Of a stretch of 6,913 nucleotides of DNA, positions 1 to 5,221 are shown one piece after another; position 1 is the stretch's first letter; each line of letters begins with the position of its first letter. Both the position numbers and the translations under genes were made by a program. This stretch comes from DATKCJ01 sp035513275. Its GTDB lineage: Bacteria > Verrucomicrobiota > Verrucomicrobiia > Opitutales > Opitutaceae. Location of the stretch: contig DATKCJ010000334.1 in the NCBI GenBank assembly GCA_035513275.1, positions 1-6,913 on the forward strand, in the 5' to 3' direction. The notes under the pieces are model-generated. The model was not told the DNA's origin. It saw only the letters and a list, made by a program, of their open reading frames with translations, and ran no database searches.

Positions 1-1243
1 AGACCGCCATGCCGAGCACCCCGAGCCCGAAGACGTAGTGCGCCATCGTGCGGCCGGTGAGCGGCTCGAGCGACTCCGCGAGGTGGAATGCGTCCCGCCG
101 CACAAGCATGGCGGCAATGCGGCGATCGCCTTCGGGCAGCGCAGCAATCGCAGCGGCCCGCGCGTCCGCAGGGAGAGCAGCGACGGCCTCCGCGCCGATC
201 TCGGACTTCAGACGCGCCTCGAGCAGGCCGTTGAATTGATTGATCATCGCGGCGGGTGCGGTGCCTTCGAGCACACCGGGCTGCGGTTTCCCATGAAACT
301 GTGAGCTCGCCGCGATCACGACGCAGCTCGTCGCGAGGACGAACGGAATCAACAGGCCCGATCCGAGATCGAAGATCGCGAGCCCGCGCGATTCCTTGTC
401 CCAGCCCTTCTTCAAGATCGAGTAGGGCAGCAGGAACGTCATGTTGATGCCGACCGCCGTCGCCGTGGCCGTGATCATGATGTCGCGTTGCTCGGCCACG
501 ATGACTCCGCTCCAATGCGCCGCGTGCGCACCGGTTGCGGCAATCGCGCCGGCAAGAGTGTCGGCGGGGCGACTAAGCAGGCCCAAGTCTGGCACGAACC
601 CAGCGAGCAGCGTGCTGAACGAAAAATCGCCGCCGCTCGCGGCGAGCTTGAGCACCACCCCGAAGAAGCACAAGACGATCATCGCGACCATCAGCTTGAG
701 GATCTGTTCGAACGCCTTCACGCCGCGGCGTCCGCTGTCGTAGAGCCACGCAATCGCGATCGACGTGACGAGGATCGCGGCGCACACGGTCACTTTTGAC
801 GCCGTGCCACCAATTGCTTCAGGCAAACCGGGAGCGAGGTTCTGCAGCGCCGCCGCGGTGGCGACCGAGAATTGCGGCAGGCACCAGACGATGTTCGCAA
901 TCAATGTTGCGATGGCCCAGCCCCATGCGAGCACAGGATTGATGTGCTCGCGTATCGCTTCGAACGGTCGCTTGCCCGTCGTGAGCGTCACATACGTGAT
1001 CGCGCTCAGCATCACGACACCCGCTCCCATCGCGACAACCTGGATCCAAAGGAGGCTGTAGCCGCTGATCACACCGAGATAAAGACTCCCGGCGAGCGAG
1101 CCGCCGCCGAGCGTGATCGCGCCCTGCAGCCAGCCGGGCCCGGAGCAGCGGATATAAGCGGCGAACGTAGCGAGGCGTCCCTTCGCACGCGCTTCGCGGA
1201 GCAATGCTCTTTCAACAGCGATGGGGTCGCGACCGTTTGTCAT
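1..1243 (-). CDS. Nramp (SLC11)-like divalent metal transporter with non-canonical metal site, C-terminus beyond window
   Basis: Integral inner-membrane transporter of the LeuT-fold Nramp family, 414 residues visible; the 3' end runs off the left edge. The reading frame is open from ATG 1243 to base 2 and is rich in hydrophobic segments at about residues 34-56, 61-87, 107-130, 150-168, 183-203, 228-250 and 288-313. Residues 35-66 align without gaps to the first helix region of MntH proteins: GPGWL at 35-39 and GYSLLW at 61-66 are conserved. The DPGN metal-binding motif is replaced by GGGS (46-49). In helix 6 the Met-Pro-His motif is also absent, the local sequence being ATGAHAAHW (236-244). 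Residues 314-400 form a long polar, Ala-rich segment before the next helix. An ATG at 1254 is out of frame and stops after four codons. No Shine-Dalgarno is seen before 1243. Family membership is well supported; the substrate is unknown and may not be Mn/Fe. Confidence 0.85.
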   Translation of the reverse strand, partial: MTNGRDPIAVERALLREARAKGRLATFAAYIRCSGPGWLQGAITLGGGSLAGSLYLGVISGYSLLWIQVVAMGAGVVMLSAITYVTLTTGKRPFEAIREHINPVLAWGWAIATLIANIVWCLPQFSVATAAALQNLAPGLPEAIGGTASKVTVCAAILVTSIAIAWLYDSGRRGVKAFEQILKLMVAMIVLCFFGVVLKLAASGGDFSFSTLLAGFVPDLGLLSRPADTLAGAIAATGAHAAHWSGVIVAEQRDIMITATATAVGINMTFLLPYSILKKGWDKESRGLAIFDLGSGLLIPFVLATSCVVIAASSQFHGKPQPGVLEGTAPAAMINQFNGLLEARLKSEIGAEAVAALPADARAAAIAALPEGDRRIAAMLVRRDAFHLAESLEPLTGRTMAHYVFGLGVLGMAV

Positions 1244-1275
1244 GGGGAGTGCATGGTGAACGCCGGGGAGATGCC

Positions 1276-1305
1276 GTGCCGACAAGGAAGTAGATTTGTG
1301 CCGAC
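1276..1305. repeat. 8-nt direct repeat in the divergent intergenic region
   Basis: GTGCCGAC occurs at 1276-1283 and again at 1298-1305, 22 bp apart, about two helical turns, on one DNA face. It lies between the divergent transporter (start 1243, minus) and the toxin-antitoxin module (start 1375, plus). Paired sites at this spacing could bind a regulator of the transporter, but this is inference and an 8-mer repeated once in GC-rich DNA can be chance. No convincing minus-strand promoter for the transporter was found here. Confidence 0.25.
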
Positions 1306-1339
1306 GGCAAGCGAACGGTGCAGCGCGCCGGGCACCAGG

Positions 1340-1372
1340 TTGACATCCCGTGGCGCCGACTACACATGTAGT
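1340..1372 (+). promoter_or_regulatory. Promoter and operator-like palindrome of the toxin-antitoxin operon
   Basis: A perfect consensus -35 hexamer TTGACA lies at 1340-1345. A weaker -10 candidate TACACA lies at 1361-1366 (spacer 15). A perfect inverted repeat ACTAC-ACAT-GTAGT lies at 1359-1372, over the presumed -10 and two bases before the antitoxin ATG (1375). Ribbon-helix-helix antitoxins typically repress their own operon by binding such palindromes, so this is a likely autoregulatory operator. The -10 position would put the transcript start at or within a few bases of the ATG, which also lacks a Shine-Dalgarno, so the mRNA could be leaderless (inference). Confidence 0.55.
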
Positions 1373-1374
1373 GC

Positions 1375-1671
1375 ATGGCCTCGCACCCGACCTCCATCCG
1401 CCTCTCGCCCGCCGAAAAGCGCAAGATCAACGCCGCCGCGCGACGCCGCGGGATGTCGCCCGCCGCCTACATCAAGAAGGCCGCCCTCGACGGGGTGGCC
1501 AGCGCCAACGACGAGAGGCTCGCCAAGCTGGAGAGGTTCGCAGCGGAACTGCGCGAGGCCGTCGAGGACGAGCGCGATGCACGGATCGGCGATGCGGCGT
1601 GGGAAAAGCATCTGAAGGAAGGGACTAAGCTTCTGACTCGGGAGGAGTTCCTCCGTGGCGTGGACATATAA
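1375..1671 (+). CDS. Ribbon-helix-helix antitoxin of a type II toxin-antitoxin pair
   Basis: 98-residue antitoxin expected to bind and neutralise the toxin encoded next to it and to repress the operon as a dimer. Residues 6-10 (TSIRL) fit the DNA-reading beta ribbon. Residues 11-25 (SPAEKRKINAAARRR) and 28-39 (SPAAYIKKAALD) fit the two helices of an RHH/Arc-fold domain. Residues 44-75 are charged and probably a helical linker, and 76-98 contain a WEKHL...EEFL segment of the kind that wraps the toxin in RelB/BrnA-like antitoxins. ATG 1375 is the natural start: it follows the operator palindrome directly and keeps the whole RHH domain. No Shine-Dalgarno is visible. The stop codon lies inside the toxin gene (17-nt overlap), as expected for tight coupling. 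The exact antitoxin subfamily cannot be told from the sequence alone. Confidence 0.88.
   Translation: MASHPTSIRLSPAEKRKINAAARRRGMSPAAYIKKAALDGVASANDERLAKLERFAAELREAVEDERDARIGDAAWEKHLKEGTKLLTREEFLRGVDI
1641..1654 (+). promoter_or_regulatory. Toxin ribosome-binding site inside a 5-bp hairpin
   Basis: GGAGGAG at 1641-1647 is a near-perfect Shine-Dalgarno, 7 nt before the toxin GTG (1655); it is the only strong one in the window. GGAGG (1641-1645) pairs exactly with CCTCC (1650-1654) around an AGTT loop, so the site is hidden when the RNA is folded. The hairpin lies inside the antitoxin coding sequence, so a ribosome finishing the antitoxin would open it. This decides the GTG as start and suggests translational coupling. 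Confidence 0.6.
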
Positions 1672-1924
1672 GGTCCACGAGGATGCGGACCGGGAGTTGG
1701 ACAAGCTCGGGCCGGCAGCCCGTGCGGAGATTACGCGGTGGCTCGAAACTCGCATCCACGGTGCCGCCAATCCCGAGCTCTTTGGCAAACCGCTCCGGGG
1801 ATCGATACACAGGTTGTGGCGATACAGGATTCGCGACTGGCGTTTAATTTGCCGCTTGGAGAAGTCGGTCTTGATCGTGGTGGTCGTCGAGGTCGGACAC
1901 CGCTCCACGATCTACGACGATTGA
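1655..1924 (+). CDS. RelE/ParE-family toxin
   Basis: 89-residue toxin, normal length for the RelE/ParE superfamily; canonical RelE members cleave mRNA in the ribosomal A site, ParE members poison gyrase. The start is GTG 1655, with a strong Shine-Dalgarno. Family features seen: N-terminal strand AWTYKVHEDADREL, a two-helix segment to about residue 37, NPELFGKPLRG (39-49), LWRYRIRDWRLIC (54-66), and a hydrophobic strand ending VEVGHRSTIYD (78-88). Basic and aromatic residues at positions used for catalysis by RelE are present: Lys45, Arg56/Arg58, Arg63, His82-Arg83 and Tyr87. This favours an active RNase of the RelE type over a ParE-type gyrase inhibitor, although activity is inferred. It overlaps the antitoxin by 17 nt, and no truncation is seen. 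Confidence 0.88.
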   Translation: MAWTYKVHEDADRELDKLGPAARAEITRWLETRIHGAANPELFGKPLRGSIHRLWRYRIRDWRLICRLEKSVLIVVVVEVGHRSTIYDD

Positions 1925-1969
1925 CTCTTCGAGGTCGCGCCGACTGCCGGCTCGCAAACCGGCCATTCC

Positions 1970-1993
1970 TCACTCTCACTTTCACTCTCACCT
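1970..1993 (+). repeat. CT-rich 12-nt tandem repeat in the uxs leader
   Basis: TCACTCTCACTT (1970-1981) is followed at once by TCACTCTCACCT (1982-1993), 11 of 12 bases identical. The tract lies 10 bases before the ATG of the UDP-glucuronate decarboxylase, where no Shine-Dalgarno exists. An unstructured pyrimidine-rich leader could act through ribosomal protein S1; this is inference. It could also be a simple-sequence slippage tract. Confidence 0.5.
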
Positions 1994-2003
1994 CCGCCCA
2001 CCC

Positions 2004-2930
2004 ATGCGCATCCTAGTCACCGGCGGTGCCGGATTTCTTGGCAGCCATCTCTGCGACCGCCTCATCAAGGACGGCCACGAAGTCGTATGCCTCGACAACC
2101 TCTTCACGGGCCAGCGCTCGAACGTCGCGCACCTGATGAGCAACCCCGCGTTTGAGTTCATGCGCTGGGACGTGGTGGATCCGTTCAAGGTCGAGGTGCA
2201 ACAGATCTACAACCTAGCGTGCCCCGCCTCGCCGCCGCACTACCAGTTCAACCCGATCAAGACTACAAAGACGTCGGTCATGGGAGCGATCAACTGCCTC
2301 GGCCTCGCGAAGCGCGTGAAGGCACGCGTGTTTCAGGCGTCGACATCCGAGGTCTACGGCGATCCCGAGGTGCATCCGCAGCCCGAAAGTTACTGGGGTC
2401 ACGTCAATCCCATCGGCAAGCGCTCGTGCTACGACGAGGGGAAGCGCTGCGCCGAGACGCTCTTCTTCGACTACCATCGCGAGAACAAGGTCGATATCCG
2501 CGTCATCCGAATCTTCAACACCTACGGACCGCGCATGCTCGCCAATGACGGTCGCGTCGTCTCGAACTTCATCGTGCAGGCGCTCCGCGGCGAGGACCTC
2601 ACCATCTACGGTGACGGCACTCAGACGCGTTCGTTCTGCTACGTCGACGATCTCATCGAGGGCTTCGTGCGATTCATGAACCAAGACGAGACCGTCGGCC
2701 CGATGAACCTCGGAAACCCCGGAGAGTTCACGATGCTCCAGCTCGCCGAGATGACGATCAAGCTGGTCGGCGGCAAATCGAAGATCGTCCATAAACCGCT
2801 CCCGTCGGACGACCCGAAGCAGCGCCAGCCCGATATCACGCTCGCGAAGCGCGTGCTCAAGTGGGAGCCGACCGTCCCGCTCGAGGACGGCCTCAAGCGC
2901 ACGATCGCGTATTTCAAGACGAAGGTGTGA
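2004..2930 (+). CDS. uxs: UDP-glucuronic acid decarboxylase (UDP-xylose synthase)
   Basis: Cytosolic NAD-dependent short-chain dehydrogenase/reductase that turns UDP-glucuronate into UDP-xylose and CO2, recycling the cofactor; UDP-xylose feeds cell-surface polysaccharide synthesis. The protein has 308 residues, close to full length for single-domain bacterial and plant cytosolic UXS. The Rossmann motif GGAGFLGSHL is at 7-16. Acidic Asp31 in CLDNLFTG is placed for the NAD ribose. The TSEVYGDP block is at 114-121, the catalytic YxxxK is Tyr143/Lys147 in SCYDEGKR, and the substrate-binding DDPKQRQPD is at 269-277. All of these are standard for UXS, and no key residue is missing. ATG 2004 gives the expected N-terminus MRILVTGG. 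It stands alone on its strand: the toxin gene upstream is 79 nt away and no glycosyltransferase or UDP-glucose dehydrogenase is in the window. Related epimerases (GalE, RmlB) lack this TSEVYGDP/DDPKQRQPD combination. Confidence 0.95.
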   Translation: MRILVTGGAGFLGSHLCDRLIKDGHEVVCLDNLFTGQRSNVAHLMSNPAFEFMRWDVVDPFKVEVQQIYNLACPASPPHYQFNPIKTTKTSVMGAINCLGLAKRVKARVFQASTSEVYGDPEVHPQPESYWGHVNPIGKRSCYDEGKRCAETLFFDYHRENKVDIRVIRIFNTYGPRMLANDGRVVSNFIVQALRGEDLTIYGDGTQTRSFCYVDDLIEGFVRFMNQDETVGPMNLGNPGEFTMLQLAEMTIKLVGGKSKIVHKPLPSDDPKQRQPDITLAKRVLKWEPTVPLEDGLKRTIAYFKTKV

Positions 2931-2946
2931 TTAGGAAATTCTTGAA

Positions 2947-3058
2947 GGGTGTCGGTCCCCGTCGGTGTTATGAACGGGGAATACCGATTGGTGACTTGAG
3001 AAAACTGACCTCAGTAACACCATGAATGGGTGTCGGTTCAGTTCCTGAGCCACACACC
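2947..3058. repeat. Cluster of three hairpins with a direct-repeated 10-mer (REP-like)
   Basis: Most of the 170-nt gap after uxs is palindromic. Hairpin 1: TCCCCGT (2956-2962) with ACGGGGA (2974-2980), extended by TCGG/CCGA (2952-2955 with 2984-2987) across a 3-nt bulge. Hairpin 2: GGTG, AC and TGAG (2990-3000) with CTCA, GT and CACC (3010-3021), with a single bulged T and two bulged A. Hairpin 3: GGTGT (3029-3033) with ACACC (3054-3058), and GGTTCAG (3035-3041) with CTGAGCC (3045-3051, one G-T pair) around a TTC loop. The 10-mer GGGTGTCGGT begins both outer hairpins (2947-2956 and 3028-3037). No T-run follows, so a classic terminator is unlikely; a degenerate REP/BIME-type repeat is the best reading. 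Confidence 0.6.
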
Positions 3059-3100
3059 GGCGCGAGTTTGCACTTAATTACGAACGCACTAACCCCATAG

Positions 3101-4102
3101 ATGATCATGAAGACTCCCTCTCTTCGCACCATTGCCGCAGCGTTGCTCTGCGTTGGAATTTCGAACGTCGCGACAGCGATTGGCGACACGGATTCGGTCG
3201 TGACCGCGGTTTTCTCCCGGTCGTTCAACGGTTACGAGCGTCCGGCGGGACCGGACGGTTCGCCAGCGCTTCAGACCTATGTCGTCTCGCAGGGCGGGTA
3301 TGTCCCGGGACTGGGAGCAGATCCCTCGATCGACAACGTCAAGTTCGCTGGAATCGTGCGCATCCTCGGAAAATACCTTGCGAACCATGGATATTTCCCG
3401 GCGAAGGACGCAAAGAAGGCGGACATCATGCTCGTCATCCACTGGGGCAAGACGATCCCGTTCGACCGCGCGGGTCATCAAAACTTGCTGGTCCAGGGAT
3501 TGCAGGGGTTTGATGGCCTGCAACAACTCGGCATGGGAATTGGTGGAAGTCCGGTCGCATTTGAAAGTCGAAATGAGGTGCCGCCGAGCGCGATATCTTT
3601 CTCTCCGGAGCAGACAGAGGGGCAGGTGAACGCCGCAATCGCTGAGGCAGCGAAGGCACAGATGATCCAGGGCATAATGGAAATCCGGATGGGCGAACAG
3701 ATTCGCGACGATGCGAACACGCACAACGCGAACCTCCTCGGCTACTCCGCCGAGTTGAGCGCCCGTGACAACACGAGCCTCTTCGCCGGGGCGGGCGACT
3801 CCTACCGGGATCTGATCGCCGACCTCGAGACCGAGCGCTACTATGTCTCCGTGACCGCGTATGACTTCCAAGAGGCCCTGCAACACAACACGAACAAGGG
3901 CCTTTGGCGCACGGTCACAAGCATCCAGGCGCGCGGCAACCGGTTTGACGAAAAGTTGATCGCGATGATTGAAAAGTCCTCGCGCTACTTCGGGCACGAT
4001 AGTGGTCGTCTGGTTCGTCAGTTCGACCGCACACCACGCGTCAGCATCGGCGAGCTAAAGGTGCTTGGCGTGGTGGAAGAAGAATCAGCAGGACAGAACT
4101 AA
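3101..4102 (+). CDS. Exported protein of unknown function
   Basis: 333 residues, not assigned to a known family. Residues 1-26 look like a Sec signal peptide: a basic start (MIMKTPSLRT), a hydrophobic core (IAAALLCVGI) and an Ala-X-Ala type site at ATA-IG (24-28). There is no lipobox cysteine, so a periplasmic or outer-surface location is likelier than a lipoprotein. The mature part has two stretches of similar style: KKADIMLVIHWGKT near 105-118 and ETERYYVSVTAYDF near 243-256 followed by LWRTVTSIQ at 268-276. This alternation of strands and an LWR motif is faintly like periplasmic DUF4136-type proteins, but it is only a resemblance. Residues 137-150 are Gly-rich (GLQQLGMGIGGS). ATG 3107 two codons later is an equally good start; neither has a Shine-Dalgarno. 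It converges on the AIM24 gene. An open frame on the opposite strand (3089-3997) has an Arg-rich composition and is taken as a shadow. Confidence 0.75.
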   Translation: MIMKTPSLRTIAAALLCVGISNVATAIGDTDSVVTAVFSRSFNGYERPAGPDGSPALQTYVVSQGGYVPGLGADPSIDNVKFAGIVRILGKYLANHGYFPAKDAKKADIMLVIHWGKTIPFDRAGHQNLLVQGLQGFDGLQQLGMGIGGSPVAFESRNEVPPSAISFSPEQTEGQVNAAIAEAAKAQMIQGIMEIRMGEQIRDDANTHNANLLGYSAELSARDNTSLFAGAGDSYRDLIADLETERYYVSVTAYDFQEALQHNTNKGLWRTVTSIQARGNRFDEKLIAMIEKSSRYFGHDSGRLVRQFDRTPRVSIGELKVLGVVEEESAGQN

Positions 4103-4156
4103 CCGGCGTCGTTTACCAATTCGTGCGGGACGGCCTCAGACCACTTGGACGGAAGA

Positions 4157-4190
4157 TCTCTCGTTGCGCCGCCTACAGGCGCTCGAGAGA
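4157..4190. terminator. 12-bp stem between convergent genes, possible bidirectional terminator
   Basis: TCTCTCG (4157-4163) pairs with CGAGAGA (4184-4190), then GCGCC (4166-4170) with GGCGC (4178-4182), around a 7-nt loop with a TT/T internal mismatch. It lies in the 96-nt gap between the stop codons at 4102 (plus) and 4199 (minus), 9 bases from the latter. The position fits a shared terminator, but neither strand has a T-run after the stem, so termination is inferred. Confidence 0.5.
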
Positions 4191-4198
4191 CTGAGCCC

Positions 4199-5011
4199 CT
4201 ACGAATTGTCCCCGTCGAGCACGCGGCCGAGGCCGCCGAGCAGCGAGCCTTCGCCCTTACCGCCGCGGCCTGTCTTCGGCGCCGCGGCAATGATCCTTCC
4301 GGCGAGGCGCGAGAAGGGCAGCGATTGCAGCCAGATCTTTCCGGGACCGCGAAGCGTTGCGAAGAAAAGTCCCTCGCCGCCGAAGAGCGCGGTCTTGATG
4401 CCTCCGACGAACTGGATGTCGTAGTCGATCGACGGCTGGAAGCCGACGATGCAGCCGGTGTCGACTCGCAGAGTCTCTCCCGGGGCGAGTGTGCGCTCGA
4501 GCAGCGTGCCGCCGGCGTGAATGAACGCGAGCCCATCGCCCGTGAGCCGCTGCATGATGAAACCCTCTCCGCCAAACAGTCCTGCGCCGAGTCGCTTTTG
4601 AAATGCGATCCCGATGCTCACTCCCTTCGCGGCGCAAAGGAACGAATCCTTTTGCGCGATGAACTCGCCGCCGAGTTCGCTGAGGCGGATCGGAATGATC
4701 TTGCCGGGGTAGGGTGCCCCAAACGCGACCTTCCGCTTTCCGGCGCCCTGGTTTAAGAAGACGGTCATAAAGAGGGACTCGCCCGTGAGCAACCGCTTGC
4801 CCGCGCCGAGCAGCGCGCCCATGAACCCACTGTTCTGCTGCGAGCCGTCGCCGAAGATCGTCTCCATGGCGATGCCCTCGTCCATATACATCATGCCGCC
4901 GGCCTCGGCGACGACGGCCTCGGAGGGATCGAGTTCGACTTCGACGAACTGCATGTCGTCGCCGTGGATGTGGTAATCAATCACGTGCATGGAAGGATAC
5001 ATGGGAGTCAT
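4199..5011 (-). CDS. AIM24 / TIGR00266 family protein
   Basis: 270 residues from ATG 5011. This is a widespread beta-rich family with no settled biochemical role in bacteria; the yeast member AIM24 is a mitochondrial protein needed for normal cristae organisation. Family hallmarks seen: FVEVELDPSEAVVAEAGGMMYMDEGI (22-47), GAGKRLLTGESLFMT (69-83), the paired motifs LFGGEGFIMQRLTGDG (145-160) and LFGGEGLFFATLRGPG (209-224), then KIWLQSLPFSRLA (225-237). The two FGGEG blocks indicate an internal repeat. Residues 246-260 are a Gly/Lys-rich tail (KTGRGGKGEGSLLGG), common at the end of this family. ATG at 5002 and 4990 and a TTG at 5020 are alternative starts. The 4990 start (MHVIDYHIHGDDMQF) best matches where relatives usually begin. 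None has a Shine-Dalgarno. It is third on the strand after the alpha-E and transglutaminase genes, but a large inverted repeat lies between. Confidence 0.9.
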   Translation of the reverse strand: MTPMYPSMHVIDYHIHGDDMQFVEVELDPSEAVVAEAGGMMYMDEGIAMETIFGDGSQQNSGFMGALLGAGKRLLTGESLFMTVFLNQGAGKRKVAFGAPYPGKIIPIRLSELGGEFIAQKDSFLCAAKGVSIGIAFQKRLGAGLFGGEGFIMQRLTGDGLAFIHAGGTLLERTLAPGETLRVDTGCIVGFQPSIDYDIQFVGGIKTALFGGEGLFFATLRGPGKIWLQSLPFSRLAGRIIAAAPKTGRGGKGEGSLLGGLGRVLDGDNS

Positions 5012-5111
5012 GGTGAACAAAACACGGCAGCGGCCAAGAAAGTTGCGAGAGAGTGCGGGGGTTCAGGAGGTAGGAGCCCGCTTGCGGGCGATTGGCTCCC
5101 ATTCATTTAGT

Positions 5112-5129
5112 CCGCTCCGTGAGGAGCGG
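5112..5129. repeat. Perfect hairpin with GTGA loop inside the composite repeat
   Basis: CCGCTCC (5112-5118) pairs fully with GGAGCGG (5123-5129) around GTGA. Read as plus-strand RNA the loop is a GNRA tetraloop, a stabilising loop type. Confidence 0.7.
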
Positions 5130-5135
5130 GGCCTA

Positions 5136-5157
5136 GGCGCGTTAGGGACAACGCGCC
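5136..5157. repeat. Perfect 8-bp hairpin inside the composite repeat
   Basis: GGCGCGTT (5136-5143) pairs fully with AACGCGCC (5150-5157) around AGGGAC. It is a different sequence from the outer arms, so the element looks assembled from several palindromes rather than from one duplicated unit. Confidence 0.7.
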
Positions 5158-5221
5158 CCACCTCGGATGCAAACAATCGCCCGCAAGCGGGCTCCTACCT
5201 TTGAAAGACCTGCGCTACACC

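Larger units (their letters stand above)
5068..5200. repeat. Composite inverted repeat with perfect 27-bp arms (REP/BIME-like)
   Basis: Bases 5068-5094 are the exact reverse complement of 5174-5200. Each arm carries its own small palindrome, GCCCGC-TT-GCGGGC (5076-5089 on the left), and the left arm also offers GGAGCC (5073-5078) to pair with GGCTCC (5094-5099). The 79-nt centre holds two further perfect hairpins, so the whole can fold as a branched cruciform. The GTAGGAGC-start and CTTGCGGGC core resemble REP elements known from Pseudomonas and other bacteria (from memory). It fills most of the 210-nt gap between the transglutaminase stop (5222) and the AIM24 start (5011). In the minus-strand transcript it would form a strong structure just after the transglutaminase stop. 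Confidence 0.8.

Noticed and set aside
872..1615. Long plus-strand open frame (247 codons)
   Set aside because: It is antisense to the transporter and runs through the intergenic promoter and the antitoxin; its composition is Arg/Ala/Pro-rich with no domain, as expected of a GC-rich shadow frame.
1946..1963. GCCGG/CCGGC inverted repeat as terminator of the toxin-antitoxin operon
   Set aside because: Only five pairs with an 8-nt loop and no T-run after it; too weak to call in GC-rich DNA.
2214..2792. Minus-strand open frame (192 codons) opposite uxs
   Set aside because: It lies fully within a textbook UDP-glucuronate decarboxylase and has the biased composition of an antisense frame.
3068..3100. 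TTGCAC as -35 of a promoter for the exported protein
   Set aside because: No acceptable -10 hexamer lies at 15-19 bases downstream.
3089..3997. Minus-strand open frame (302 codons) opposite the exported protein
   Set aside because: The plus-strand frame has a signal peptide and balanced composition; the minus frame is Arg/Val/Asp-rich and has no recognisable feature.
4145..4756. Plus-strand open frame (203 codons) opposite AIM24
   Set aside because: It overlaps a clear AIM24 protein with many family motifs.
5068..5200. CRISPR repeat or insertion-sequence ends
   Set aside because: The repeats are inverted, not evenly spaced direct repeats, and the 79-nt centre has no transposase frame, so neither a CRISPR array nor a complete insertion sequence fits.
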